Shown in pieces: positions 53,939-62,180 of a stretch of DNA of 64,000 nt. Source of the DNA: Bacillota bacterium (GTDB lineage Bacteria > Bacillota > UBA4882 > UBA8346). The position numbers and the translations under genes are program-made. Every line of letters starts with the position of its first letter. Positions within the stretch are counted from its first letter, which is position 1. The notes beneath the pieces were generated by a model that was not told the DNA's origin, made no database searches, and worked only from the letters and a program-made list of their open reading frames with translations. Location of the stretch: positions 62,001-126,000 of the forward strand of contig JAEXFN010000035.1 in assembly GCA_023400055.1 (NCBI GenBank), written 5' to 3'.

Positions 53939-53955
53939 TTTAAACTTGCCTATTT

Positions 53956-53993
53956 GGCGGACCCAGCCGTGCCTTGCCTTATCCCCGTCCGTC
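53956..53993. repeat. Inverted-repeat element GGCGGAC...GTCCGTC, copy 2
   Basis: Same order as copy 1 at 48619-48657: GGCGGACCC, AGCC, CCTTA, then GTCCGTCAA and AAATC. One arm base differs. Confidence 0.45.
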
Positions 53994-54030
53994 AAAAGAA
54001 AATCATTTTATCAATAAAATAAAGTCTGAG

Positions 54031-54061
54031 AAACCCCGACCATTGCGATTCGGGGTTCTTT
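54031..54061 (-). terminator. Terminator after the TauB-like ATPase gene
   Basis: AACCCCGA / TCGGGGTT stem with a 10-nt loop just past the ATPase stop at 54094. T tracts are short on both sides. Confidence 0.5.
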
Positions 54062-54093
54062 ATTACGGATCTTTAACAATCTCTTTCGCTTTC

Positions 54094-54879
54094 TTATATC
54101 GTGTATTCGGGCTGGGGTATAGCGCTGGCAAGATGAAACTTTTCAAGGATATCTTTGCGAAGCGCCATAAATTCGGCGCCGCCTCTATCCCGGGGCCTGA
54201 ATAGATGGACATCCAATATTTCGCTGATTTTACCGGGACGCGGCGTCATAATGCCGATCCGATCGCTGAGATAAATGGCTTCATCCACATCATGGGTTAC
54301 CAGAATCATGGTCGTGCCATCCCTTTTCCAAAGCTCCAACAGCTTATCCTGCAAATCGGCTCTGCTAAAAGTATCTAAAGCGCCCATCGGTTCATCCAAT
54401 AGCAGCGCAACCGGCCGATTGATCAGCGCCCGGGCGATCGCCACCCGCTGCGCCATACCGCCGGAGATTTGGTGGGGATAAGCTTTGGCAAAGCCATGCA
54501 ACCCGATGAGCTCGATAAACTGCGCCACATCCGCTCTATTTTCTTGATAAACTCCCCTGGCTTTCAATCCGGCCGCAATATTTTTTTCCACCGTTAGCCA
54601 TGGAAACAGGCTGCCTTGCTGAAATACATAGCCGCGCTGCGGATCGGGCGCGGTGATTTCCTCGCCCTCCAACCTGATTGCCCCGGATTCCGGCGTATCC
54701 AGACCGGCGATCAGGCGCAACAACGTAGTTTTTCCACAACCGGAAGGGCCGATGATCGAGATGAATTCGCCTTTCCTCACTGTGAGATTAATATCCCTGA
54801 GGGCTTCAACCGTGTTATCGTTGGTATCCACATAAGTACGGTTGACCGACACAATTTCGATCAAATTTTCAGGGCTCAC
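54094..54879 (-). CDS. TauB/SsuB-like ABC importer ATPase
   Basis: The product is 261 aa from a GTG at 54879 that overlaps the permease stop by 3-4 bp (GTGA). Walker A GPSGCGKTT, signature ISGGMAQRVAIARAL, Walker B LLLDEPMGALD and switch THDVDEAI are intact; QQGSLFPWLTVEKNI is typical of the nitrate/sulfonate/taurine group. It powers the importer encoded with the permease and binding protein upstream. The operon's sulfur genes suggest an organosulfur substrate. Confidence 0.92.
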   Translation of the reverse strand: MSPENLIEIVSVNRTYVDTNDNTVEALRDINLTVRKGEFISIIGPSGCGKTTLLRLIAGLDTPESGAIRLEGEEITAPDPQRGYVFQQGSLFPWLTVEKNIAAGLKARGVYQENRADVAQFIELIGLHGFAKAYPHQISGGMAQRVAIARALINRPVALLLDEPMGALDTFSRADLQDKLLELWKRDGTTMILVTHDVDEAIYLSDRIGIMTPRPGKISEILDVHLFRPRDRGGAEFMALRKDILEKFHLASAIPQPEYTI

Positions 54880-55895
54880 TTTACCAGCCCCCTTTGCCAG
54901 ATTAACAAGCGGTTCTGGATCACGGCAATCACTTTCATAATCAGCGAAAAGAGCACCGCCATAATAATAATCGCGGCATACACCTTGTAATAGGAAGACC
55001 ATGTTTTTGCCCAGTTGATATAGTAGCCGAGGCCGCCCTGGGCTCCCATCATTTCCGACACGACGAGGGTTGTAAAAGCAAGACCGTTGGCGGTGGAAAT
55101 CCCGGTAAATATCTGGGGAACGGCATTGGGAAGCGCTACATGAAACAGCAGGTAACTTTGCTTTGCGCCCAGGGTTTTCGCCACTTCAAAATAGATCTTT
55201 TGGGTACTGGCCATTCCCTGCGCCGTCATAAACGCTACCGGGAACCAGGCGCAAATCGCAATTAAAAATACACCGGCGACAAATGATGTGGGGAAAACGG
55301 TCAGCGCAAAGGGCATCCAGGCCACCGCCGGAACAACTCCGGTGATTTTCAAGACCGGAAACACCCAATAGTGGACTTTGGCAAACCAGCCGATGAGTAT
55401 CCCGGTGCCGACGCCCAGAACGATACCGGACAAAAAGCCGAACAAGAACAGGCGCAGGGAGTAGCCGGTATTGGTCAGCAAAAAGCCATATTCCTCAAAA
55501 ACAACTCCCGTCACCTTGGAGGGTCCCGGGAAAAACGGCAACGGGAGGATATCGAATTTGGTACTCAGCAAGTCCCATAAGGCCAAGAGCATCCCCATTG
55601 CCAAACGAAAGGGCGCACGGCTGATGAATTTGGCGCGCCTTTCATCGCCGAACCATGAAAATGCGGCGATTCCAAAATACAGCAGCATCAAGCCAAGCAA
55701 CGCAATGCGATAGGCGAGGTCATTGACTTGCTGTGTATCCGGAACCGTCAGACTGATGATTTCCGCTACAACGAACCCAATCAGCGAAAATAACGTCCAA
55801 AATAGATATTTTTTGTTGGATACCAAGCTTTTGGAGCCTTGGCTCCGGTCTAAAACCGGGGCCAAGGAAAGGTTTTTAACGATAGAGTGACTCAT
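54876..55895 (-). CDS. TauC/SsuC-like ABC importer permease
   Basis: The product is 339 aa; the ATG at 55895 follows TTAGGAGATATACG. About seven to eight membrane helices; two lie in an N-terminal extension (WTLFSLIGFVVAEIISLTV; IALLGLMLLYFGIAAFSW) not found in the common 250-aa members. The EAA-type loop is EVAKTLGAKQSYLLFHVALP. It forms the channel for the ligand from the binding protein at 55922-56956. Confidence 0.92.
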   Translation of the reverse strand: MSHSIVKNLSLAPVLDRSQGSKSLVSNKKYLFWTLFSLIGFVVAEIISLTVPDTQQVNDLAYRIALLGLMLLYFGIAAFSWFGDERRAKFISRAPFRLAMGMLLALWDLLSTKFDILPLPFFPGPSKVTGVVFEEYGFLLTNTGYSLRLFLFGFLSGIVLGVGTGILIGWFAKVHYWVFPVLKITGVVPAVAWMPFALTVFPTSFVAGVFLIAICAWFPVAFMTAQGMASTQKIYFEVAKTLGAKQSYLLFHVALPNAVPQIFTGISTANGLAFTTLVVSEMMGAQGGLGYYINWAKTWSSYYKVYAAIIIMAVLFSLIMKVIAVIQNRLLIWQRGLVK

Positions 55896-55921
55896 CGTAT
55901 ATCTCCTAACGACTGGAATCA

Positions 55922-56956
55922 TTACAATTGTACCTTGTAATAGATTTGTTTCGCGAATTTTTCCGGGTCGGTGGTTTTGAGATAACCGATTTTGGCAAGC
56001 TCTTTCACAAAATAGAGTACATTCGCTTGCACAGTTGCTGGGTTTTGCTCCTTTACCGAAGGATACTGATAGCTCTTGATGAGTTCCGCGGCCAATTTTT
56101 TATCGTTGATGTCGGAATATTTCTTTTCCGAGATGATGCTCACGGCTTCTTCGGGATGGTTGTAAATCCAATCTTGCGCCTTGTGGTAAGCCCGCAGGAG
56201 TGCCGCTACCTTTTTGGGATCTTGTTTCAGTACCTTTTCGGAAGCATAAAGGAAGCAGCAATATTTATCGGCGAAAATCGGGTCCGTCGCCAGATCAAAG
56301 ATTACTTTGAAGCCCTTGTTCTTCACAGCCAACGATCCGAACGGGTCCCAAATGGCCGCGGCAGCGATATCGCCTTTTTCGGCAGCCGCAATTTCAAGAT
56401 TGCCGTCGTTGTAAGGGACAAAAGTTACCTCTTGGTTATTCTTGGCAACGACGCCGTGGTTTTCAAGCCATACGCTTGCAACCTGAAAAGGAGTCCCGCC
56501 GATCTCGTCCACGCCGATTTTCTTGCCCTTCAAGTCCGCGGCGGATTTAATCGGCGATCCTGACGGGACCACGATTTTGATGCAACCCTTGTGGAGTCCA
56601 TCCACCACTTTGACCTTTACACCTTCTTCAATCGAAGGAAAGAATTGAAAATCGCCGTTCACAATGGGAATGGTCCCGTTGTTCAAGCCGATTTTCCGGG
56701 TCTCGGTATCGGCGGAAATCAGATTGACATTGAAGCCTTCCTCTGCGAAAAAACCTTTTTCATAAGCGATATAAATGGGCGCGGCGCAAAGAGAGCCGTC
56801 CTTGCCGGGAATATTGATTTTCCCGTATTTATATTTAACGGTCTGCGCGCTCGCGGAACCCTGAGAGTCGCCCGTGCCCCAAACGACCGACAAAATGGCT
56901 ACCGCGAGAATCAGTGCTGCTACTGCGCCAATGATTTTTTTCAAGTTTTTCATCAT
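55922..56956 (-). CDS. TauA/SsuA-like substrate-binding protein
   Basis: The product is 344 aa (two adjacent ATGs; GGAGGAGTG upstream). The N-terminal helix GAVAALILAVAILSVVWG has no lipobox cysteine. The mature part has AAPIYIAYEKGFFAEEGFNV, LKGKKIGVDEIGGTPFQV and AAAIWDPFGSLA, the NMT1/TauA pattern for nitrate, sulfonate or taurine-like ligands. Binding pocket residues do not define the ligand. It lies 23 nt downstream of the first O-acetylhomoserine sulfhydrylase gene. Confidence 0.9.
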   Translation of the reverse strand: MMKNLKKIIGAVAALILAVAILSVVWGTGDSQGSASAQTVKYKYGKINIPGKDGSLCAAPIYIAYEKGFFAEEGFNVNLISADTETRKIGLNNGTIPIVNGDFQFFPSIEEGVKVKVVDGLHKGCIKIVVPSGSPIKSAADLKGKKIGVDEIGGTPFQVASVWLENHGVVAKNNQEVTFVPYNDGNLEIAAAEKGDIAAAAIWDPFGSLAVKNKGFKVIFDLATDPIFADKYCCFLYASEKVLKQDPKKVAALLRAYHKAQDWIYNHPEEAVSIISEKKYSDINDKKLAAELIKSYQYPSVKEQNPATVQANVLYFVKELAKIGYLKTTDPEKFAKQIYYKVQL

Positions 56957-56979
56957 CCATACACTCCTCCAATTTAGTT

Positions 56980-58290
56980 TCAGGCCAATGCCTTTTGAAA
57001 TGCCTGCTCCAGATCGGCAATCAGATCGGCCGCATCTTCCAGCCCGGCCGATATCCGAATCAGATTTTCGGGGATGTCGGCAGCCGCCTTTTCATGCGGT
57101 TCCAGCTCGCCATGGGTGGTTTGCGGTGAATTGACGATCAACGAACGCGCATCACCGATATTGACGTGGTAGTGAAACAACCGGACCGCGTTTAAAAACG
57201 CCTCCCGCTGCTGCTGCGTTCCTTTGAACCCAAAGGACAGAATTCCGCCGGCGCCTTTTTTGAAATCGCGCTGATAAAGCGCGTGATAGGGACTGGATTT
57301 CAATGCCGGATAACGCACCCACTCTACCGCTTCGTGGCCAGATAAGTACTCTACCAGCGTCTGAGCGTTGTGCACTTGCTTAACTAAACGTTCCGACAGC
57401 GTTTCCAGACCGATGATTGCCAGATACGCATCGAAGGGCGAGAGGGCCGCGCCGAGATAGTTGAGGTAATTAAAACGGATTCGGCTGGTAAACGGCGCAT
57501 CGGGAAACAGCTCGGGAAAACTGCGGCGGTTGCCGTCCAGGTCGCGGAGGGTATAGTACTTTTCTGAGAACTGCGGAAATTTGGCGGATGTATAGTCGAA
57601 CTTCCCGTTCTCCAGAACCAGGCCGGCGATGAGGTTACCGTGTCCGTTCAGCCCTTTGGTAGCAGAGTAAATCACAATATCCGCGCCATGGGCAATTGGA
57701 TTGTACAGATAGGGCGTGGCCACCGTATTGTCTACCACCAGCGGGATGCCGTGTCCGTGGGCGACTGCTGCGATTGCCTCGACATCCAGCAACACTGTAT
57801 TGGGGTTACTGATACTTTCGATGTAAATCGCCTTGGTATCGGGTTTAATCTCCGCTGCCAGCGCCTCGGGATTCTCGATGTTTTGCGCCAGATCGAAATG
57901 AATCCCGAATTTGGGATAAACCTTTTTAAAACTGTCCGCACTGCCGCCGTAGAGGTATGGGGAGGTTAGGATTCTTCCACCGCCTTCGGCCAGGTTCAGC
58001 AAAGTGTAGCTGATAGCCGCCATGCCGGAAGCCAGAGCAATCGCCGCGCTGGCCCCATCCAGCGTCTTCATACGTTCTTCCAAAACGGCTACGGTCGGAT
58101 TGCCCACCCGGGTGTAGAGGAATCCGATTTCTCTCAGGCCAAACAAGTTCGCCGCATTTTCCACATCGCGAAAATCGTAGGCCGCGGTGGCATAAATCGG
58201 CGGCGATACGGCGTAATGGTGCTCCTTCGACTCGTATCCCGCCCGGACTTTTTGGGTATCAAACTGATACACCGGGGTAGGCACCGCCAT
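56980..58290 (-). CDS. O-acetylhomoserine sulfhydrylase (MetY/Cys-Met PLP family), copy 1
   Basis: The product is 436 aa. The PLP lysine lies in YSATKGLNGHGNLIAG. Other hallmarks: ALASGMAAISYTLLNL, VDNTVATPYLYNPIAHGADI and DARSLIVNSPQTTHGEL near the C-terminus. It makes homocysteine (or methionine with methanethiol) from O-acetylhomoserine and a thiol or sulfide. The start follows AAAGGAGAAAACAC. The paralogue at 62181-63488 is in the same operon, so each may take a different sulfur donor. Confidence 0.93.
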   Translation of the reverse strand: MAVPTPVYQFDTQKVRAGYESKEHHYAVSPPIYATAAYDFRDVENAANLFGLREIGFLYTRVGNPTVAVLEERMKTLDGASAAIALASGMAAISYTLLNLAEGGGRILTSPYLYGGSADSFKKVYPKFGIHFDLAQNIENPEALAAEIKPDTKAIYIESISNPNTVLLDVEAIAAVAHGHGIPLVVDNTVATPYLYNPIAHGADIVIYSATKGLNGHGNLIAGLVLENGKFDYTSAKFPQFSEKYYTLRDLDGNRRSFPELFPDAPFTSRIRFNYLNYLGAALSPFDAYLAIIGLETLSERLVKQVHNAQTLVEYLSGHEAVEWVRYPALKSSPYHALYQRDFKKGAGGILSFGFKGTQQQREAFLNAVRLFHYHVNIGDARSLIVNSPQTTHGELEPHEKAAADIPENLIRISAGLEDAADLIADLEQAFQKALA

Positions 58291-58413
58291 GTGTTTTCTC
58301 CTTTCAATTTTCGAATTTCGGTGCAGCTCTTCGCATCTCAGTTACCTATCATGAAACCACATCCTTCCCGTCGCGAATTGACCTGGAATTATTGCAGCCG
58401 GGAGAACCCGGTC

Positions 58414-58470
58414 AATGCACTTTGCCCTGATTTGCCTTTGCTCCCGACTAATAAGCGGGAATGCACTTTG
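58414..58470 (-). promoter_or_regulatory. Twin AATGCACTTT repeats with hairpins, upstream of metY copy 1
   Basis: AATGCACTTT occurs at 58414 and 58460 (46 bp apart). Each copy borders a small dyad, CCGGG/CCCGG (58399-58412) or TCCCG/CGGGA (58442-58460). The 212-bp gap between the NifX-like gene and metY is the only sizeable gap in the operon, so an internal regulatory site is plausible. Confidence 0.4.
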
Positions 58471-58502
58471 ACCAATTCAGGAAAAGTTTTGCTCCCAAAA
58501 TC

Positions 58503-58841
58503 TCACCCTGATTCATCGAGCAGTTTGTCGGCAATGACCCGTTCAATAATTTTTTGGACTGGCCCGGATGCTTCAAAAACCCGTTTGCCGTGTTGAATCA
58601 TGAACGTCGCCGCTGGCTTCCCAATTTGGCTGACAAAAACAGCATCGCAGTCACTCAGCGTTTTCAGCAAGTGATCAAAGCCCCCCTCGCAGTGCCCGCC
58701 GCAAAAAGCATCGCTTCTGCGCGAATCCACCAGTTCATAGGAGCCGTCCGCAACGTCAAAGATCTGAAAGATTCGGGCGCTTCCAAAATGCTGGTCAATA
58801 TATGTTCCATCGATACTTGCAAACGCAACTCTTATCGACAT
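58503..58841 (-). CDS. NifX/NifB-C-like cofactor carrier protein
   Basis: The product is 112 aa from the ATG at 58841 (GGAGGAAGCCGA upstream). It opens MSIRVAFASIDGTYIDQHFG and has ARIFQIFDV, FCGGHCEGGFDHLL (Cys/His cluster), CDAVFVSQIGKPAA and GKRVFEASGPVQKIIE. Such small domains carry or store NifB-co or other iron-sulfur cofactor precursors. It lies 20 nt after the NifK-like gene, matching a role in loading a cofactor onto the NifDK-like complex. Confidence 0.88.
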   Translation of the reverse strand: MSIRVAFASIDGTYIDQHFGSARIFQIFDVADGSYELVDSRRSDAFCGGHCEGGFDHLLKTLSDCDAVFVSQIGKPAATFMIQHGKRVFEASGPVQKIIERVIADKLLDESG

Positions 58842-58861
58842 TCGGCTTCCTCCTTCAGCGG

Positions 58862-60199
58862 TCATCGATAGGTGGCTAAAACTGCGTCATAAATATCCTC
58901 AATCACCCGAAGCCCGCCGGAGAATCCAGCGTAATGGGTGGTCAGCACCAGACGGTAGGGCGATGGCGCGGCGGCGGACAGAAAATCATAATTTTTTTCT
59001 CTTGCCAGTTCCTTATCCCAGCCGCTGCCAATAATCAACCCTCGCCCATTGTGGGAAAGTCCCCGGATGACTTCCTGCGCCTTGCCCGCGTCAGGCTCAA
59101 ATATCAGTGGTATATCGCGCTTGTCGGAGGTAGTCTTTAGTTCCGCTTTCATTCGTTCCTGCAGCTTTTCCGGCGTATTGTCCACAACAAACTGCTCTTT
59201 CGGAACGATTCCCACCTCGTGAAGGAGGAACTTGGATAAGCCAAGTACATAACCGGCGTCATGCAAAATGTGAACGTGATTGGGCAGCCCGTAACGGAAT
59301 TCCAGCAGAAAGGTGGCGAGATTGTCGATCTCCTCGTAATAAGCCTCCCGTTCCCGCCGAATAAATTCCGCCGCGGTGATTTCATCGATCTCCGCCCCCT
59401 GCTCTGTCGCAAAGGTCAACACCTGCCGCAAAAACCGCTCGGTTTCATTGGCGCCGATGGGAAGGTGCGGAAACTGGGTATACGGCTGCCCATAGCGCTC
59501 TTCCAGGTGTTCGGCAATGGGCTGGCCAGGCCACGGCGAAACCAAAATATTAAAATTGGCCCGGGGAACTCTTTGCCACTCGTTAACTCCCGCGGATTTG
59601 GGGCCAAACAGCACCTGAACCTTGAGGCCGACGCCTTCCAGCAGCCGTTTGTATTCGGCGAGATTGCCTTTCCAGAAAGGATCTTGGTATGGCAGCGAAG
59701 CCAGCAGATTCACCGTGTTTTTTTCGCTGCGGACGGGGTTCTCGCCCTCAAACAAGCTGACATATTGATCAATAATGGCGTTTACCACCAGACTGTGGGA
59801 TTCAAAGTTGTTGCACTTGAAGCCGGCGGTTTCCACGGCCACAATGGGTCGGCCTTCCGCGCGGAATTCCGCCACCAGGCCTCCCACATCGTCGCCCACG
59901 ATTCCGGCCGTGCAACCGGTCAATACCACCTGCAAGTCGGTGTCCAATACCTTATAGGTATTGGCGATGATCTGGCGCAGCCTCTGGATACCGCCAAAGA
60001 CAACCTCCTGCTCACTAAAATTGGTGCAAGGGGAAGTGCTTCCGCCGGCATAGCCGGTGGAACGCTCAAAAAAGCCCTGAATCATATTACCGCAGCCGGG
60101 ACCGGAATGGAGAATCGGAACGGCTTTGGGTATGGCAACGACGCTTTGCAGCGCGCCGATAGCGCAGGTATAACGCTCTTGCTCGATCATTCCGCTCAT
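58862..60199 (-). CDS. Nitrogenase-like component 1, NifK-type subunit
   Basis: The product is 445 aa from the ATG at 60199, overlapping the NifD-like stop (ATGA). The three P-cluster cysteine positions are kept: C12 (RYTCAIGAL), C36 (HSGPGCGN) and C96 (VVLTGCTAGIVGDD), with spacing 24 and 60 close to that of NifK (25 and 58). NFSEQEVVFGG matches the NifK family. No C-terminal metal site is evident. It should pair with the NifD-like subunit. The subunit is shorter than NifK (about 520 aa). Confidence 0.85.
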   Translation of the reverse strand: MSGMIEQERYTCAIGALQSVVAIPKAVPILHSGPGCGNMIQGFFERSTGYAGGSTSPCTNFSEQEVVFGGIQRLRQIIANTYKVLDTDLQVVLTGCTAGIVGDDVGGLVAEFRAEGRPIVAVETAGFKCNNFESHSLVVNAIIDQYVSLFEGENPVRSEKNTVNLLASLPYQDPFWKGNLAEYKRLLEGVGLKVQVLFGPKSAGVNEWQRVPRANFNILVSPWPGQPIAEHLEERYGQPYTQFPHLPIGANETERFLRQVLTFATEQGAEIDEITAAEFIRREREAYYEEIDNLATFLLEFRYGLPNHVHILHDAGYVLGLSKFLLHEVGIVPKEQFVVDNTPEKLQERMKAELKTTSDKRDIPLIFEPDAGKAQEVIRGLSHNGRGLIIGSGWDKELAREKNYDFLSAAAPSPYRLVLTTHYAGFSGGLRVIEDIYDAVLATYR

Positions 60200-61671
60200 T
60201 GGCCCGCGCTCCCGTCCAGAAATGTATACGGTTCCTGGGCAAGCCACCATTTCGTATAGGGATTGACGGCGTGCTTTTCAAGATTCTTCACGAATTCATC
60301 ATTTTCAAGCGTTTCTAAAATCCGTTCGCCGTAACGCAAGATGCCCTCGTAGCCCATGCCGAAATGCTCATCGCCAATCAATAGCGATGGGATGCCCAGC
60401 TTTGAGCCCCACAGGGTCATGCCGCCATGCCTTGCCAGCAATAAATCCGGGCGTAAGCGGTTCAACGTGTTTACCAGTTCAAATTCCTGCTTGTTACAGA
60501 TATTGAAGTTCGGCACATCGCCGTAATCGTTTACGCTTTGCGCCAGCAAATCGCTTTCCTCGCTGCCGTTATCATAGAGCGGATCATGATGGAAAAGGGC
60601 CGCGCCTTTCGCCTGGAACCCAAGCTCGCCCAATATGGAAAGTAACGCGTGTCCGTGTCCGGCTCCCGCCGTCACATAGGCGGTTTTTCCCTGCAGCTTT
60701 TCGCGCAGGGCGACGATTTGGGGCAGGTACTCCGCCTTTTTTGCCGCGATAAGTTTCTCAGCCTGCTCTTCTTGGTGAAGAATTTTGCCCAAAGCCCGGA
60801 ACCAGCGGTCGGTTTGGGCGACTCCGTAGGGCGGGGCAGCTTTGATTTCCGGTACTCCGAATTCCTGCTCCAGCGCAGCGCCCAAATACGAACCCAGCGT
60901 GGGGCAGGCCTGAACTGTGGCGACAGCTTCCGACGACCAGGTAAGACTCTCCACCGTAGAGTAAGGCGTGATGTAGTTCGGCTTCGCGCCAAAGGCCGCG
61001 AACCATTCGCTGAAAATATCCGAACCCCAAAAGTTAATCACATTAATGACGTCGGTTCTTCTTTGGCGGGCGGGCTTTATTAATTTTCGGGCCATACCGT
61101 GATAACTCGCGTCAAAGCCGGTCGTCCACACTTTGGAGCGGAACCCTTCGCAGAATATTGCCACCACCGGGATCCGGAGTTCCTGCTCCGCCTCATCGCA
61201 GATGCTTTCCACGTCGTCGCCGATGATTCCGGCGGCACAAGTGGTCAATACAAAGATGGCGTTAGGATGGGTACGGTCATATACTTCGCGAATACCCGCC
61301 GCAAGCTTTTGGGAACCGCCGAATACGGTGTCGGTTTCCTGCAAATTGGTGGAAAAAATTTTGCGTTGGGTCGGTTGCTCCACTCCGCGCAGCGGAGAAT
61401 TGACCCGATAGGTGAAAGAATATTCATGAAAACAAGATGAGCAGCCCACCGGACCGTGGCTGATTACTGCCGCATCCTGAACCAAGATCACCATACAAGC
61501 GGCCTGCGAGGTGGAACAGCCCAAGCACTGGGAAAAGGAACGATTTTTGTCCTGCAACCCACGCCGTGAGCATTTTACCAGTTCTGCGGCGCTGCCTTGA
61601 AAGCCGGTGATGGAATTCAGCCGTATTTCTCTGATGGATACATCAGCGGTCTGCAAATTAATTTGACTCAT
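60196..61671 (-). CDS. Nitrogenase-like component 1, NifD-type subunit (candidate methylthio-alkane reductase)
   Basis: The product is 491 aa; the ATG at 61671 follows ACGGAGGAAATT. P-cluster-type cysteines: C49/C52 (QCLGC), C77 (SHGPVGC), C145 (TTCAAGIIGDD). Where NifD holds FeMo-cofactor by Cys275 and His442, this protein has C256 in VQACPTLGSYLG and H436 in GDEHFGMGYEG. Both ligands are absent from protochlorophyllide and chlorin reductases. Together with sulfur genes this suggests a Mar-type reductase that frees methanethiol from methylthio compounds. No NifH-like gene is present. Substrate is inferred from context only. Confidence 0.85.
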   Translation of the reverse strand: MSQINLQTADVSIREIRLNSITGFQGSAAELVKCSRRGLQDKNRSFSQCLGCSTSQAACMVILVQDAAVISHGPVGCSSCFHEYSFTYRVNSPLRGVEQPTQRKIFSTNLQETDTVFGGSQKLAAGIREVYDRTHPNAIFVLTTCAAGIIGDDVESICDEAEQELRIPVVAIFCEGFRSKVWTTGFDASYHGMARKLIKPARQRRTDVINVINFWGSDIFSEWFAAFGAKPNYITPYSTVESLTWSSEAVATVQACPTLGSYLGAALEQEFGVPEIKAAPPYGVAQTDRWFRALGKILHQEEQAEKLIAAKKAEYLPQIVALREKLQGKTAYVTAGAGHGHALLSILGELGFQAKGAALFHHDPLYDNGSEESDLLAQSVNDYGDVPNFNICNKQEFELVNTLNRLRPDLLLARHGGMTLWGSKLGIPSLLIGDEHFGMGYEGILRYGERILETLENDEFVKNLEKHAVNPYTKWWLAQEPYTFLDGSAGQ

Positions 61672-61683
61672 AATTTCCTCCGT

Positions 61684-62178
61684 TCAAACTGATTTGGATT
61701 TGACGAAGTCGGCCAGCCGGTCGCCGCTGATTCGGAAAACCCGCCGGTCAGCCAGGATAACCGCGCCTACCCTTTGATAAAAAGCAATCGCCGGATGGTT
61801 CCAGTCGAGACAAAGCCAATCCAGCCGTTCACAGCCGCGTTCCACAGCGATTTGGGCGAGACGGCGCAGCATGGCTTCACCCAAACCATGGCCGCGGTAT
61901 TCCTCTTTCACAAACAAATCTTCTAGAAACAAATTGGCCTTGCCCAAAAAAGTGGAGTAGTTGTGAAAGAATAACGCGAATGCGGCGGGTTCGCCGCTTA
62001 CTTCTGCAATGATGACCTCCGCCTGCCTCTTTTCAAAAAGAGAAACGCGGATATCCTCCGCACTCGCCGTAATCTGGTCCTCCAGCTTTTCAAAAACCGC
62101 CAGTTGACGAATAAACTCCAGAATCAGCGCGGCGTCTTCTTCTCTTGCGAACCTTATAAACAAAGAAGTATTGTCCAT
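61684..62178 (-). CDS. GNAT acetyltransferase, thialysine/SSAT-like
   Basis: The product is 164 aa. Signatures: FIRFAREEDAALILEFIRQL, FALFFHNYSTFLGKANLFLE, then LFVKEEYRGHGLGEAMLRRLA (acetyl-CoA loop) and DWNHPAIAFYQRVGA. This is the SSAT2-like group, which acetylates polyamines or S-aminoethyl-cysteine. It sits 2 nt after metY copy 2 and 12 nt before the NifD-like gene, so it belongs to the operon. It may acetylate a sulfur amino acid analogue. Confidence 0.88.
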   Translation of the reverse strand: MDNTSLFIRFAREEDAALILEFIRQLAVFEKLEDQITASAEDIRVSLFEKRQAEVIIAEVSGEPAAFALFFHNYSTFLGKANLFLEDLFVKEEYRGHGLGEAMLRRLAQIAVERGCERLDWLCLDWNHPAIAFYQRVGAVILADRRVFRISGDRLADFVKSKSV

Positions 62179-62180
62179 AT

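Noticed and set aside
58862..61671. Genuine nitrogen-fixing NifDK or protochlorophyllide reductase
   Set aside because: No nifH, nifE, nifN or chlorophyll genes nearby, subunits shorter than NifDK, and neighbours are sulfur amino-acid genes; both cofactor ligands present argues against BchNB.
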